This document shows positions 33,667 through 46,969 of a DNA stretch of 64,000 bases, in pieces. The position numbers and the translations under genes are program-made. Under the pieces are notes generated by a model that made no database searches, was not told the origin of the DNA, and saw only the letters and a list, made by a program, of their open reading frames with translations. Numbering within the stretch: the stretch's first letter is position 1; every line of letters begins with the position of its first letter. The stretch is from Wurfbainia villosa. Lineage: Eukaryota > Streptophyta > Magnoliopsida > Zingiberales > Zingiberaceae. Location: the NCBI GenBank assembly GCA_025175895.1, contig CM046000.1:71536720-71600719 (forward strand), in the 5' to 3' direction.

Positions 33667-35129
33667 TTGAATGTAGCTTGCTCATGCATACATATCATTA
33701 TCATGCTTATTTTGTCATGTCATACATACTAGTTTTAAATTCACTCTCATAGAATGGTTAAATAGGAAATAATTAATTAATATTAACAACATAGTATCAG
33801 GATGCGGTGAGATAATAGTACGTTAAGGAAACGAAGTCAAGTGTATTCGAGTTGGATAAGGAGTATCTAGCTTGGTGCATTTAACTAAGTGGAACTAACT
33901 GAAGCTACCTCACCATATCCTAAACTAGTTAGACCAGGATGTAATCCTAAGTGAATTAAGTGTGTAATTTCCTAAGTTAGCTTTGTCTAAGGAAGTGGTC
34001 GTTGTTCCGATCGAAGAAGGCTCATGTGCCTCGCCACGACCTGGAAGCCCTCTTTTGAAATGTTCACTTAACTAACTAAAGGTGAAATTCGAATCTAACC
34101 CAATATTAATTAATTTCTAAGGCATTAAATTAAATTCATCTCACAATACCTATAAGAATAACTTGGATAATCATGTAGAATGGGTGAGATGGTAAGGACA
34201 ACAAATTAAAAATGATTTTGAAAATGATTTCAAAATTTATATACACATAAATAGATTCTTAAAACTATTTTTATTGGTTGCCATGATTATTTTATGTAGT
34301 TATACGTTGTTTTCAAAAAACCTATGCTTCTTAAAATAATGGTTAGTTGACCAATACTTAACGTATAAATCCTTAGGTCAACTTTAGATACCTAGACCCT
34401 TTGGACACTTAAGTGAGTCTTCCTTATGGCCAACAAGGATGTCCTAAGAGTTTATCAGACAAAAGGGGAGACCCTCTAGATATGCCTTCCTTGTGGCTAA
34501 CAAGGATGTTAGGTTAAGGGGGAGGTTCTAATTGGATAATGATCATAGAAGTTGTTAAAAAATATTTTTTTAAAAAAAATTCACCAATACTTTCTAAATT
34601 TAAATCCTTTTTTTGATAAAATGCCAAGGGGGAGAGAAGACTGAAGTTGGACAAACTTAGTATCTAGCTACCTCCAGTTTGGCATAAAAACAAATAGACA
34701 TGAGCCTTTAAAATGTTTTTTTTAATTCTTTCTCAAAATTTTATAACAATGTTAAAGGTTAGGGGGTCACATTCTAACCTAGGATATACATTGTTGGTGC
34801 AGGATCTAGAAACCTAAACTCCTAAACTCTTAAGTATTAAAGGGAGTTGAACATATTAAATCAACTTGATTAGCATGTTTAAAAATTCTATTTCTTGGCA
34901 ATGTACCCAATATAAAGTTATTTTTGATATATGCAAAGGAGGAGAGAGAATAAAGTTAAGAGGTTACTTACTTTTTCTTCACAAAAAAAGTAATTATTTT
35001 TCAAAACTCACCTAGGGTTAAGGGGGAGGTACCCTTAAGGGGGAGGTTTTGAAAAATGATTGTTCAATGCTTCATGCTTATTTTCTCTTAACTTTGAATT
35101 GGTTTGCCATAGATCAAAAAGGGGGAGAT
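33667..35129 (+). other. Array body2 non-coding 3' region
   Basis: Co-linear with 22268-23721 and with the same purine runs, the conserved block at 33981-34040 and a terminal tract aaaaagggggagat directly before LTR3. No gene seen. Confidence 0.65.
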
Positions 35130-35166
35130 TGTTGGTGTAGGGGCACTAGATAATTGAACCTTTGTT

Positions 35167-35171
35167 TTGAT
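35167..35171. repeat. GypE target-site duplication, left copy
   Basis: TTGAT; the right copy is at 47612-47616, beyond the SINE foldback rather than directly at the LTR end (46969). The foldback is thus part of the unit bounded by this duplication, presumably because it inserted at the LTR terminus later. Confidence 0.8.
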
Positions 35172-38100
35172 TGTAAAATACCATGAAAAAAAAAATAATA
35201 ATAATAATAATTATAGATGTGCGGTAATTAGGAGAATACCCTATAGAAATTTTCCAGGAATTTTTAGGAATTTTTTTGGACTCGAACGGAGATTTCTAAG
35301 ACTCTTTTTGGGTTAGAAGAAATTAAAGGACTTATCGGGTCAGAAATTCGACCCGATTACATTCCACCCGACCCGTTTTCCCCTTCGTAACGCAAGCCGA
35401 AATTTCCTCTTCCATTTCACCGATCACCGACTTTTCATTAAAACCCAAGATCTTCCTAATCTTCCTTCGCGCGACTCCTTCCCTTCTGCCGCGATTTCTC
35501 TCCACCGGCCGGAGCCCGTTTCTTCCCCCGAAGCGAAGCGATCTCTGCTCCGTCGCTCCAGCGGTTCCGAGCAGTAGATTTTCTCCCGTTCGCGCGATCT
35601 CCCTGCTCCGTCGATCCAGCAGTTCTGAGCAGTGGATCTCTTTCCGTTCGCGCGATCTCCCTGCCCCGTCGCCGAGATTCAGCCGGCCTTTCCCATCCCG
35701 ACTCCTCGGCCCCTCGCACGCCTGGATCAACAGGGGCATCGTTCTATTTGAGTGTGAGTTGATTTGGCCGATCGTCGCGGGAGCTAGGTAAGCTGTCGAT
35801 CCCTCCTTACCTTGTGAACGAAAGTGGAAGATTCTGTGGATTTGCCGTGACCTAAAGGGTGATTTGTGCAGAATTGGTGAACAAGGGAATAGGAGAGGTT
35901 AGCTGTCGGTTTGGGGATTGTTCTGTTGGTGGAGACTCCAATTGTTGGTAAGCACGATTCCTTTATGATTTGTTGAATCGCTGTGAGAATATTGAATTTC
36001 CTTATGTGTTATGGCTGTAATTGTAGTTGCTACAAGCGGTTGAAAGTTGATTCACGAAACTAGGGCAGCAAGGAACTGATCGGGCAAAACTGAGCAATTG
36101 GGGGAAAGTTCCAACCGTTGGTAAGCTTGGTTTATCACATGTTCATCAGGGAATGTTGCTAATTGAATTTCTATTATCACGCAACCGTGAGTGATCGGAG
36201 GAATGGAGTAGGTTGTGAGTGGTGGTTAGCCGGTTGTGAGGTTTTGTTGATTGTTTAACTCGGCTGTGAAGCAGTAGCTTTGGTTGGGCTACGAACAGAG
36301 AAGTGTATCAGTGTGAATATGGGTTAGATTTATACTTAATTTGTTAGTAATCCTGTTACATCAATTAACTATAAAAAGATTAAATCTACATGAGATTGAT
36401 TTGGTTGAATGGGTATGGAGTTGGATAAGTAGGTTAGCACTTTTGCTAATTGAAACGGTGAGTTAAATTAAATAGTCAAGCTTATCTCTTTGAGCTTCTA
36501 ATTCGTATTCGATAAAGGGATGCGAATATGGAAACAATAGAATAGTAAATGATATACATCTATTGTCATGTGCTTGAACTTAATGCATATCATGGTTTGT
36601 GCAGGACGTGGATACGAGGCAGGACCGCGGCCGTGAGGATTTATATTGTCACGAGCTTCTTATCAGGTGGGTGATTCCTACCCTAGTCAGGTAGTTAATG
36701 CATACAGATTTAGAGGCATGATCATCTTAAATGATCATGTTACCTTGACCCTGTTCTATTTATCTTATGCTTGATACTTTATCCGTTGGTTATTAACTCC
36801 TTGCTGCTATCATGTTTATGTTACCATGATTAGGAGTTATACATATAGATGATGTAAATAACTTAGAATTTGATTAAGTTAAATACAAGTAGTAAAGTCC
36901 GGATGACAACCTGATTGTAAATTGGGCAAAAAGGTAATCCGTAGGTAGATGATGTCTTGAACCTAGAGTTAATTCTAGTACCCCCTAGATTGCATGTTTC
37001 TACCGACCATGCATTATGTAAATGGTCGGGTGAATGGTATTTAGGGTGTCGCTACGGACCGGTGGTCCTAGTCTGATACGATCAGTTGAGTACGTCTCTC
37101 TACAGGATAGAGAGTGCGTTGATCTGGTTAGCACGACCCTCTATAGAATAGAGAGTCTATGTTGGATGTCTGTTTGTGAGACCTTACATTCATGTCATTT
37201 GCATGCACGCTGGCGACAATGTCTCCCTTGTGATTGAGAGTGTCGCCAGTCATCCTGCCTCCACAGTTACTCATAGGAGGAGTAACCGGTGTGAGGGCAG
37301 AGTATTTTAGTGCCGCATTCTATCACTACAGACGGTGATAGTTGGATTTGCGTGCCATAGTCCTGCGTGTGTGGCACTCGACCACTCATGGGTAGTGACT
37401 GTCGGATTGGCCAACAGCAGGGACCCCCATCATGTAGCTTGCTCTTTACGCTTATATGCTACTCGATCATACTGCCCACTCGGCCACTCGAGAGTAGTGG
37501 TTGGTGTTGAGTTGGGACAGTTGTCATGCTCGAGCCACCGAGGACACACTTGGGTCGTGGTAGCTTTAGGGTGAGCCGACATGACCATGCATATTGCATT
37601 GCCGACTTATGGCATTTTTGCATATTACCATATATATACATATATTCATGTATATATATATATGGATGATTGTGATTAGCATGCGTATATAGATGCAGTC
37701 TATATATAGATATGCTTATTGTGATGCTGCATTTGTATGTACTATGTTTGTTGCATTTGTTTGCACATATTCATACATGTTATTACATTCTTCTGTATGG
37801 TAGTAGGCCATCACTTGTATACTGGTTAGTTATTCACTGTGATACCCTTGAGCCATAGCAGGATGTAGTATGAGTTAGTTCTATTCTTTATACCGTATGT
37901 TGTGTATATGTGCTCAGGTTGGATAGGTGTAGCATAGCAGACATTCAGGTATGTCTGCAGTTCATTTGACTTTTAGTTAGATGGTATATACATGGATATA
38001 TTATCATGCTAGTGATACCTGTAGATTTTACTGTCGAAATACATGTGATATTAATATACATGTTTATCTATTACCTGCTGAGTTTTACTCACTCCCACGG

Positions 38101-38536
38101 ACCCTGGGTTTTTCTGTCGCCCAGGTAACAGGTAGAGATCTTCGTGACGGCTTGGAGCTGCGCCGACGATCCATCCCATCTTCGCTTTCTGAGTCTCCCG
38201 AGGATTTGTGTTTGTCTTATGGATTTTTGATTCTATGTTATTGACTCGAGTTTATGTATGGACTTTGTCGTTAGGTTGTGGACCTTGTTTTGTGTCGTTG
38301 CTTTATGCACTATTTTAGTACTGTAGTCTTGTCCGGTGGTGTACACCTCTATTTTTTGGTATTCTTATTATGGTATGTGTTTATGTTTCTGCTGTGTGTG
38401 TTTGATATACTTATATCTGTTTATTATGTTGTTGTTGTGGGCCTACGGGCCTTGTATTAACCCGAAATGTTGCCACGTACAGGGGAGATGTCGTCCGTTT
38501 GATTTTCGGCACGGCATACTCCCGGGGGTCGTGACA
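35172..38536 (+). repeat. GypE 5' LTR
   Basis: 3365 bases, very similar to 43616-46969. GC-rich near the start (35340-35760) with ORFs on the - strand (35332-35739) that have no domain and appear only because of base composition. No gene is called. Confidence 0.9.
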
Positions 38537-38543
38537 ACTTTAT

Positions 38544-38555
38544 TGGTATCAGAGC
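38544..38555 (+). promoter_or_regulatory. GypE primer-binding site (tRNA-Met)
   Basis: TGGTATCAGAGC, seven bases downstream of the LTR end. Confidence 0.9.
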
Positions 38556-38758
38556 CGAAGGTTCTGCGATGCCATATTGTGATTTTGTTTTTGAGTCTTG
38601 GATTCTCGGGAGTCGATATATTTTTCGGTTTTCATTTTTGTGAGATGGGATTGACAGCGGCATAAGCTCTGAGCAACACGAAGTAGGTATTCCTGATAAT
38701 TTATACTTTAGTTAGATGCTTATCTAGACTTGTTCAACAGGTGAATAATGTAAGAGTT

Positions 38759-39840
38759 ATGCCACCTGTTCAGACTCGAGGTCGAGGCCGTCCTTCCAGG
38801 CGAGCAGCCAGAGGGAGGGGATGAGATACCGTTGCGACTGAGCCTACTACTCAAGTACCACCTCAGCAAAACCCTATTGGTTATTCGGAGCCTCAGAATC
38901 CGGATGTACCACTGACTACGCCAGAGCCCACAGAGTCCAGTAGGCTCAATGATAAGTCACGGATACTCGTGTTAGCATGATCAGCCAAGGAGAAGTTCAC
39001 CTTGTTCCGAGGGGAGTCCGACCCATGGATTGCCCGATCTTGGCTGGAAAATATGGAAGACACCTTCGAGTATATAAACTGCACAGATGTGGAGAAGGTG
39101 GGCCTTGCTGGATATCATCTCAGAGATCAGGCTGTCACTTGGTGGAAATTACAGAAGACTCTGTTTGGAGAGCGTGGGATTACTTGGTCCAGCTTTCGAG
39201 ACGCTTTCTGGAGGCAGTACTTTCTTTCGGCATTTTCTACAGCACGTCGTCAGGAGTTTCTAAGCCTGAAGCAAGGTGACCGTTCTGTTATGGAGTACAA
39301 CGCAGAGTTTACTAGACTATCAGAGTTCTGCTCTCACTTGGTAGCATAGGATTCAGACCGGATGTACCAGTTCACCCAGGGCCTAGCAGCATATATCAGA
39401 GCGAGTATGTCAGGATCTAGCATTACCTCCTACAGGGAGGCATTGGACCGTGCCCTCTTTATCGAGATGACTTCCCAGCAAATCTCCAAGGAGAAGGATA
39501 TCAAGAAACAGATGACTGCAGAAACTGTGGTTCTCAGGGGACTGTAAGAAAGGGGAGTATAAAGGAACTACACGAAAGGTGCATGTAAGGGATAGATCGC
39601 GCAAAGGGAAGTGTCCAAAGATCGTAGTTCTCTGGAGGGTCTCAGAAGAACCATAAGAGTCAGAGCAGAAGTGGATGTTATAAATGAGGATTCAGAAGTC
39701 ATAGAGCTCCAGAGTGTCCTTTGGAGCAGCCGGTTTGCTACTATTGCAAGCAACCCAGACATACTAGCCGAGACTGTACGTTGAGAGCACAGTTGGAGTT
39801 TTCTGGTAGCTCTAATAAGGGAAGATACCCAACCAAAGAA
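38759..39840 (+). pseudogene. GypE gag (Retrotrans_gag plus zinc knuckle)
   Basis: The ATG at 38759 opens an Arg-rich N-terminus ended by TGA at 38822. The same frame reopens and gives the chromovirus Gag capsid core: DPWIARSWLENMEDTF, LRDQAVTWWK, FRDAFWRQYF and FLSLKQGDRSVMEY (39002-39349). A stop near 39347 follows, then more Gag to 39547. After a frameshift a CCHC knuckle (CYYCKQPRHTSRDC) lies at 39736-39777. Three stops and one or more shifts prevent a full product. Gag forms the particle that packages the RNA. Confidence 0.85.
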
Positions 39841-40089
39841 TGACAGCAGAGGACAAAGACTGCGTGTATGCGATCTTATGGACAGAGGTAGCAAGACTTC
39901 CACCAAAGACATATATCGAGATGCAGGAAGCGCCCTACGTGATGCCGACAATGATCCAAAGATCCTCGCATCTCCATGATCTACTACCCAGGTATCCGCA
40001 CCACCGTGCTACACCACCTCATGGTTACCTTATGCCCTGACTCGCTTCAACACCTCAAAGTCAGACTCAGCCCGAGTGGAGGCACACTA

Positions 40090-40429
40090 CTTCCTTGTCG
40101 GGAATGCAGCCGACAAATACCGAGACTGGACGAGTTTTTGCCATCACTAGAGATGAGGCACAGTGGGCTGAGGGATCAGTCATTCATGGTATGGTTTTAG
40201 TTTATTCTATATATGCTGATACTTTGATTGATACCGGTAGTTCTCATTCATTCGTATCTAGAGTATTTCTGAGTAGAGTTGGAAGAATCCCAAGGGTTCG
40301 TTCTTGTGGGTTAGCAGTATCCTTACCATCAGGAGAGGTGCTGACTAGCCACCAAGAAATCAAGGGTTGACCATTAGACTTTGACGGGCATATCCTTACA
40401 AAGGGACCTTCGTGTTGGAAATGTAGAGT
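40090..40429 (+). pseudogene. GypE aspartic protease
   Basis: The frame 40095-40370 holds DTLIDTGSSHSFVSRVFL; DTGSSHSF is the catalytic motif of chromovirus proteases and is intact. It is followed by RSCGLAVSLPSGE, typical of the domain, then a stop near 40368. It matures Gag and Pol. Confidence 0.85.
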
Positions 40430-41680
40430 TTGATATTATTCTCGTATGGATCTGCTGGCCGCTTATCACGCTATAGTGATCAGAGAGCAAGGGTGGTGAC
40501 ATTCACCACCGTGATCAACCACTGGGAATTTGTTGGTACTAGAGACGATGGATTATCCATTATATCGCCTTTACAGTGCTCGTGGTTATTGGCCCAGGGC
40601 TGTCAAGGTTATTTGCTATCTCTGGTCAGAGTTGAGAACGAAGGACTACCACCCCTCTCTGATGTGCGAGTAGTCCGAGAGTATCCAGATGTATTTCCCG
40701 ATGAACTTCCAAGCTTGCCACCTCCTAGGCAAGTTGAATTTGCGATAGAGGTGATTCCAGGAACCGCGTCTATATCGAAACCTCCTTATCGGATGGCGCC
40801 AAAGGAACTGAATGAACTTAAAATTCAACTGCAGGAATTGCTGGATAATGGATTCATCTGACCTAGTGTTTCACCATGGGGAGCACCGGTACTCTTTGTC
40901 AAGAAGAAGGATGGATCGTTGCGGTTATGTATTGACTATCTAGAATCGATGCGCACAATTAAGAACAAATATCCACTGCCGAGGATAGAAGATTTGTTCG
41001 ATCAGCTTAAGGATACATGTGTGTATTCTAAAATTGATCTGCGCTCAGGATATCACCAACTTCGGATAAGAGATGAGGATGTTCAGAAAATAGCTTTCCG
41101 CACTCATTATGGACATTACGAGTTTCTAGTGATGTCGTTCGGTCTCACGAATGCCCCAGCTGCATTTATGGACTTAATGAACCGGGTATTCCTGAGGTAT
41201 ATAGATCAGTTCGTAATAGTGTTCATCGACGATATATTGATTTATTCTCGATCCGAGAAAGAGCATGAACAACATCTACCGATAGTATTAGAGATATTAC
41301 GACAGGAGCAGTTGTATGCCAAGTTTAGCAAATGTGCGTTCTGGTTATCCTCAGTGGGTTTTCTTGGACATGTGGTGTCCAACAGAGGTATTTCTGTAGA
41401 TCCCCAGAAGATTGAGGCGATTACCAGTTGGGAGCAGCCAAAATCAATTCAGGAGGTCCGTAGTTTCCTTGGTCTGGCCGGGTATTATCGGAGATTCGTG
41501 GAGGGATTCTCGAGTATCGGCATGCCACTCACTCGTCTGACTCAGAAAGGGGTCAAATTCACCTGGTCAGAGGCTTGTGAAACTAGCTTCCAGGAGCTTA
41601 AGCGACGGCTAGTTTCTCCACCAATCTTAGTGATTCCTTCTGGTGTTAATGGGATGGTTCTCTATACATATGCTTCTATC
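40430..41680 (+). pseudogene. GypE reverse transcriptase
   Basis: After the linker YPDVFPDELPSLPPPRQVEF, fingers and palm are readable: WGAPVLFVKKKDGSLRLCID, NKYPLPRIEDLFDQL, YSKIDLRSGYHQL, FGLTNAPAAFMDLMN. The catalytic box FIDDILIYS lies at about 41223-41249, and FLGLAGYYRRFVEGFS leads to the connection domain. One stop lies at 40859 between two open stretches (40430-40861 and 40919-41683). All catalytic Asp residues are present, so damage is limited to nonsense changes and an upstream shift. Confidence 0.9.
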
Positions 41681-42080
41681 TAAGGGTTGGGTGCAGTCCT
41701 GATGCAGTCCAACCATGTGGTATCTTATGCCTCCCGTCAACTAAAAGATCACGAGAGAAATTACCCAGTGCATGATCTGGAGTTAGCCGCCATTATTTTC
41801 GCATTGAAGATATGGAGGCACTACTTGTATGGGATTACCATTGAGCTCTACATGACCATAAAATCAAGTATCTGCTCACACGTAAAGAGCCGGCGAGAGA
41901 GCGATGGATGGAGTATCGAAGGATTACAACGCACCATCCGTATCATCCGGAAGGCTAATGTGGTAGCGGATGGGGTGCGTAAAGTCTCGTGGAGTTCTTG
42001 CGGTCATCCGACCGATTCTTGACCTCGATAGTTCTCAGAGTTGGGATTGTCTGAACACGGTCAAACACCCCGGGGGATAT
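41681..42080 (+). pseudogene. GypE RNase H
   Basis: GLGAVLMQSNHVVSYASRQL and ERNYPVHDLELAAIIFALKIWRHYLYG are standard Ty3-gypsy RNase H text. The domain should start with a catalytic Asp in a YTDAS-type motif; here the codon reads Tyr (YTYAS) and a stop follows three codons later. The C-terminal part (41850-42020) is shifted out of frame. Confidence 0.82.
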
Positions 42081-43060
42081 TAGTTTCTATGGTTGCCCGA
42101 TCGCCATTGCGAGAGGATCAAGGAAGCACAAGTCGCTGATCGGCATCTGCGAGTTCTTGAGCGGACGATAGACTCGAGCGTCGACGGATTTCAAGTAGCG
42201 AGAATGGTGTACTTCGTTTCCGAGGACGACTATGTGTTCCGGACACACACCCAGTTAAGGAGGAACTGCTACAGGAAGCACATCAGTCGAGATTTGCTAT
42301 ACATCCTGGTGGTACTCGGATGTACCGAGATTTGAAGCGCTTATACTGGTGGAACGGTATGAAACGAGATATTGCGGACTTTGTCGCACGATGCCTAGTA
42401 TGCCAGCAAGTGAAGGCTGAAAATCAAAAACCTGCTGGGTTACTTCAGGAAATTCTGATCCCAGAATGGAAGTGGGAGCATATTACGATGGACTTCGTTA
42501 CGGGGTTACCCAGAACCCGTAAAGGACATACTGTGATTTGGGTGATCGTGGATCGATTAACCAAATCAGCTCACTTCCTTCCGATGCGTGAGACGGATTC
42601 ATTGGATCGTCTAGCGGAATTGTATCTTCTTGAGAGATCATCGATTGCATGGTGTACCATTGAGTATCATATCCGATAGAGATCCGCGCTTTACTTTCGA
42701 TTGGCGAGTCTGCGGCCGGGCCATGGGCACAGAGCTTGACTTAGTACGACCTTTCATCCAGCAGAGCAGATGGGCCGGTCGAGCGTACCATTCAAACTCT
42801 GGAGGATCTATTGAGATCTTGCGTCATGGATTTCGGTGGCAGTTGGGAGGATCACATTCCTTTAGTGGAGTTTGCCTACAACAACAGCTACCACTCTTCT
42901 ATCCAGATGGCTCCATTCGAGGCATTATACGGCAGACCCTGCAGATCTCCTATGTTATGGGAGAAAGTTGGGGAACGACAGATATTGGGGCCTCAGAGTA
43001 TCCGGCAGATCACGAGTTGGTACGAGTGATCGAGGCAGCGGTTATCTGAGGCACAAGATC
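42081..43060 (+). pseudogene. GypE integrase
   Basis: The zinc-binding head (HPGGTRMYRDLKRLYW, CLVCQQVK) and first catalytic motif (ITMDFVTGLPRTRKGHTVIW) are in one frame from 42320 to 42679. The second Asp motif (IISDRDPRF) is in another frame from 42630. A third frame holds the EFAYNNSYHSSIQMAPFEALYG-type segment, split here (EFAYNNSYHS then MAPFEALYGR), near 42865-42930. At least two frameshifts therefore divide the core. Otherwise full length. Confidence 0.88.
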
Positions 43061-43526
43061 GACAGAAGAGTTATGCGGACCGGAGGCGAAGGCCTCTGGA
43101 ATTTTCAGTCGGGGACCATGTATTCCTACGAGTGTCACCCACCAAAGGAGTCAAGAGATTTGGGCTAAAAGGAAAATTAGCTCCACGCTATGTTGGTCCA
43201 TTTGAGATATTAGAGCGGATTGGAGGTGTAGCTTATCGGTTGGCTTTACCTCCGACACTTGCTGGTGTTCACAACGTATTCCATGTATCTATGCTGAGGA
43301 AATATGTGCCGCGATCTGACCATGTTCTAAAAGAAGTTCCGATACCACTCCAGGCGAATGCGACTTACGAGGAGACTCCGGTGCAGATTCTTGGTCGCAA
43401 GGAGCGACAGCTACGGAACAAAACCATCCGACTTGTAAAGGTGGGATGGCAGCATCATACAGATGAGGAGGCTACATGGGAGCTGGAAGATACTATCCGA
43501 GCTCGATACCCTCATCTATTTACCTG
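43061..43526 (+). pseudogene. GypE integrase C-terminus with chromodomain
   Basis: The open stretch 43132-43527 shows the GPY/F-like segment (APRYVGPFEILERIG), HNVFHVSMLRKYVP, and then the chromodomain core RNKTIRLVKVGWQHH with EEATWELEDTIRARYPHLF to the natural stop. A chromodomain tail defines chromoviruses and tethers integrase to modified histones. This segment itself is unbroken; its link to the integrase core is lost by frameshift. Confidence 0.9.
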
Positions 43527-43602
43527 AGGTATGTGGTTATTTCGGAAAATGCTTGAAGTAATTTTTGCATTTGAGTACGAAATTTGGGGACCAAATTTTA
43601 AT

Positions 43603-43615
43603 AAGTGGGGGAGAA
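43603..43615 (+). promoter_or_regulatory. GypE polypurine tract
   Basis: aagtgggggagaa directly before the 3' LTR. Confidence 0.88.
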
Positions 43616-46600
43616 TGTAAAATACCACAAAAAAAAAACAATAATAATAATAATTATAGATGTGGGGTAATTAGGAGAATACCCTATAGAAATTTTCCAG
43701 GAATTTTTAGGAATTTTTCTGGACTCGAACGGAGATTTCTAAGACTCTTTTTGGGTTAGAAGAAATTAAAGGACTTATCGGGTCGGAAATTCGACCCGAT
43801 TACATTCCACCCGACCCGTTTTCCCCTTCGTAACGCAAGCCGAAATTTCCTCTTCCGTTTCACCGATCGCCGACTTTTCATTAAAACCCGAGATCTTCCT
43901 AATCTTCCTTCGCGCAACTCCTTCCCTTCTGCGGCGATTTCTCTCCACCGGCCGAAGCCCATTTCTTCTCCCGAAGCGAAGCGATCTCTGCTCCGTCGCT
44001 CCAGTGCTTTCGAGCAGTAGATTTTCTCCCGTTCACGCGATCTCCCTTCTCCGTCGATCCAGCATTTCTGAGCAGTGGATCTCTTTCCGTTTGTGCGATC
44101 TCCCTGCCCCGTCGCTGAGATTGCGCCGGCCTTTCCCATCCCGACTCCTCGGCCCCTCACGCGCTTGGATCGACAGGGGCGTCGTTCTGTTTGAGTGTGA
44201 GTTGATTTGGCCGATCATCGCGGGAGCTAGGTAAGCTGTCGATCCCTCCTTACCTTGTAAACGAAAGTGTAAGATTCTGTGGATTTGCTGTGACCTAAAG
44301 GGTGATTTGTGCAGAATTGGTGAACAAGGGAATAGGAGAGGTTAGCTGTCGGTTTGGGGATTGTTCTGTTGGTGGAGACTCCAATCGTTGGTAAGCACGA
44401 TTCATTTCCGATTTGTTGAATCGCTGTGAGAATATTGAATTTCCTTATGTGTTATGGCTGTAATTGTAGTTGCTACAGGCGGTTGGAAGTTGATTCACGA
44501 AACTAGTGTAGCAAGGAACTGATCGAGCAAAACTGAGCAATTGGGGGAAAGTTCCAACCGTTGGTAAGCTTGGTTTATCACATGTTCATCAGGGAATGTT
44601 GCTAATTGAATTTCTATTATCGCGCAGCCGTGAGGGATCGGAGGAATGGAGTAGGCTGTGAGTGGTGGTTAGCCAGTTGTGAGGTTTTGTTGATTGTTTA
44701 ACCCGGCTGTGAAGCAGTAGCTTTGGTTGGGCTACGAAAAGAGATGTGTATCGGTGTGAATATGGGTTAGATTTATACTTAATTTTTTAGTAATCCTGTT
44801 ATATCAATTAAGTATAAAAAGATTAAATCTACATGAGATTGATTTGGTTGAATGGGTATGGAGTTGGATAAGTAGGTTAGCACTTTTGCTAATTGAAACG
44901 GTGAGTTAAATTAAATAGTCAAGCTTAACTCTTTGAGCTTCTAATTCGTATTCGATAAAGGGACGCGAACATGGAAACGATAGAATAGTAAATGATATAC
45001 ATCTATTGTCATATGCTTGAACTTAATGCATATCATGGTTTGTGCAGGATGTGGATACGATGCAGGACCGCGACCGTGAGGATTTATATTGTCATGAACT
45101 TCTTATCAGGTGGGTGATTCCTACCCTGGTCAGGTAGTTAATGCATACAGATTTAGAGGCATGATCATCTTAAATGATCATGTTACCTTGACCCTGTTCT
45201 ATTTTTCTTATGCTTGATACTTTATCCGTTGGCTATTAACTCCTTGCTGCTATCATGTTTATGTTACCATGATTAGGAGTTATACATATAGATGATGTAA
45301 ATAACTTAGAATTTGATTAAGTTAAATACAAGTAGTAAAGTCCGGATGACAACCTGATTGTAAATTGGGCAAAAAGGTAATCCGTAGGTAGATGATGTCT
45401 TGAACCTAGAGTTAATTATAGTACCCCCTAGATTGCATGTTTCTACCGACCATGCATTATGTAAATTGTCGGGTGAATGGTATTTAGGGTGTCGCTACGG
45501 ACCGGTGGTCCTAGTCTGATACGATCAGTTGAGTACGTCTCTCTACAGGATAGAGAGTGCGTTGATCTGGTTAGCACGACCCTCTATAGAATAGAGAGTC
45601 AATGTTGGATGTCTGTTTGTGAGACCTTACATTCATGTCATTTGCATGCAAGATGGCAACGATGTCTCCCTTGTGGTTGAGAGTGTCGCCAGTCATCCTG
45701 CCTCCATGGTTACTCATAGGAGGAGTAACCGGTGTGAGGGAAGAGCATTGTAGTGCCACATTCTATCACTACAGACGGTGATAGTTGGATTTGTGTGCCA
45801 TAGTCCTGCGTGTGTTGCACTCGACCACTCATGGGTAGTGACTGTCGGATTGGCCAACAGTAGGGACCCCCATCGTGTAGCTTGCTATTTACGCTTATAT
45901 GCTACTCGATCATACTGCCCACTCGGCCACTCGAGAGTAGTGGTTGGTGTTGAGTTGGGACAGTTGTCATGCTCGAGCCACCGAGGCCATACTGGGGTCG
46001 TGGTAGCTTTAGGGTGAGCCGACATGACCATGCATAATGCATTGCCAACTTATGGCATTTTTGCATATTACCATATATATACATATATGCATATATATAT
46101 ATATATGGATGATTGTGATTAGCATGCGTATATAGATGCAGTCTATATATAGATATGCTTATTGTGATGCTGCATTTGTATGTACTATGTTTGTTGCATT
46201 TGTTTGTACATATTCATACATGTTATTACATTCTTCTGTATGGTAGTAGGCCATCACTTGTATACTGGTTAGTTATTCACTGTGATACCCTTGACCCATA
46301 GCAGGATGTAGTATGAGTTAGTTCTATTCTTTATACCATATGTTGTGTATATGTGCTCAGGTTGGATAGGTGTAGCGTAGCAGACATTCAAGTATGTCTG
46401 CAATTCATTTGACTTTTAGTTAGATGGTATATACATGGATATATTATCATGCTAGTGATACCTGTAGATTTTACTGTCGAAATACATGTGATATTAATAT
46501 ACATGTTTATCTATTACTCGAGTTTTACTCACCCCATGCACTCGGTTTTTCAGAGCCTGTAATGTAGAGATCTTCGTGATGGCTTGGAGATGAGCCGGCG

Positions 46601-46969
46601 ATCCATCCCATCTCCGCTTTCTAAGTCTCCCGAGGATTTGTGTTTGTCTTATGGATTTTTGATTCTATGTTATTGACTCGAGTTTATGTATGGACTTCGT
46701 CGTTAGGTTGTGGACCTTGTTTTGTGTCATTGCTTTATGCACTATTTTAGTACTGTAGTCTTGTCCGGTGGTGTACACCTCTATGTTTTTGGTATTCTTG
46801 TTGTGGTATGTGTTTATGTTTCCGCTGTGTGTATTTGATTTACTTATATCTATTTTTTATGTTGTTGTTATGGGCCTACGGGCCTTGTATTAACCCGAAA
46901 TGTTGCCACGTACAGGGGAGATGCCGTCCGTTTGATTTTCGGCACGGCATACTCCCGGGGGGCGTGACA
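43616..46969 (+). repeat. GypE 3' LTR
   Basis: 3354 bases, near-identical to the 5' LTR except for a short divergent patch at about 46515-46560, where roughly 45 bases differ from 38073-38135 by several deletions. It ends GTGACA and is followed by acttta, which also follows the 5' LTR. Confidence 0.9.

Larger units (their letters stand above)
35172..46969 (+). mobile_element. GypE: chromovirus (Tekay/Del-like gypsy) with broken but complete gene set
   Basis: LTRs 35172-38536 and 43616-46969 (about 3.36 kb, TGTAAAATACC to GTGACA), tRNA-Met primer site, then gag, protease, RT, RNase H, integrase and chromodomain in the Ty3-gypsy order, and a polypurine tract. Each gene contains stops or frameshifts, many readable as CGA-to-TGA changes. 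It sits in array LTR3. Same lineage as GypF, but its interior is far better preserved. Confidence 0.92.
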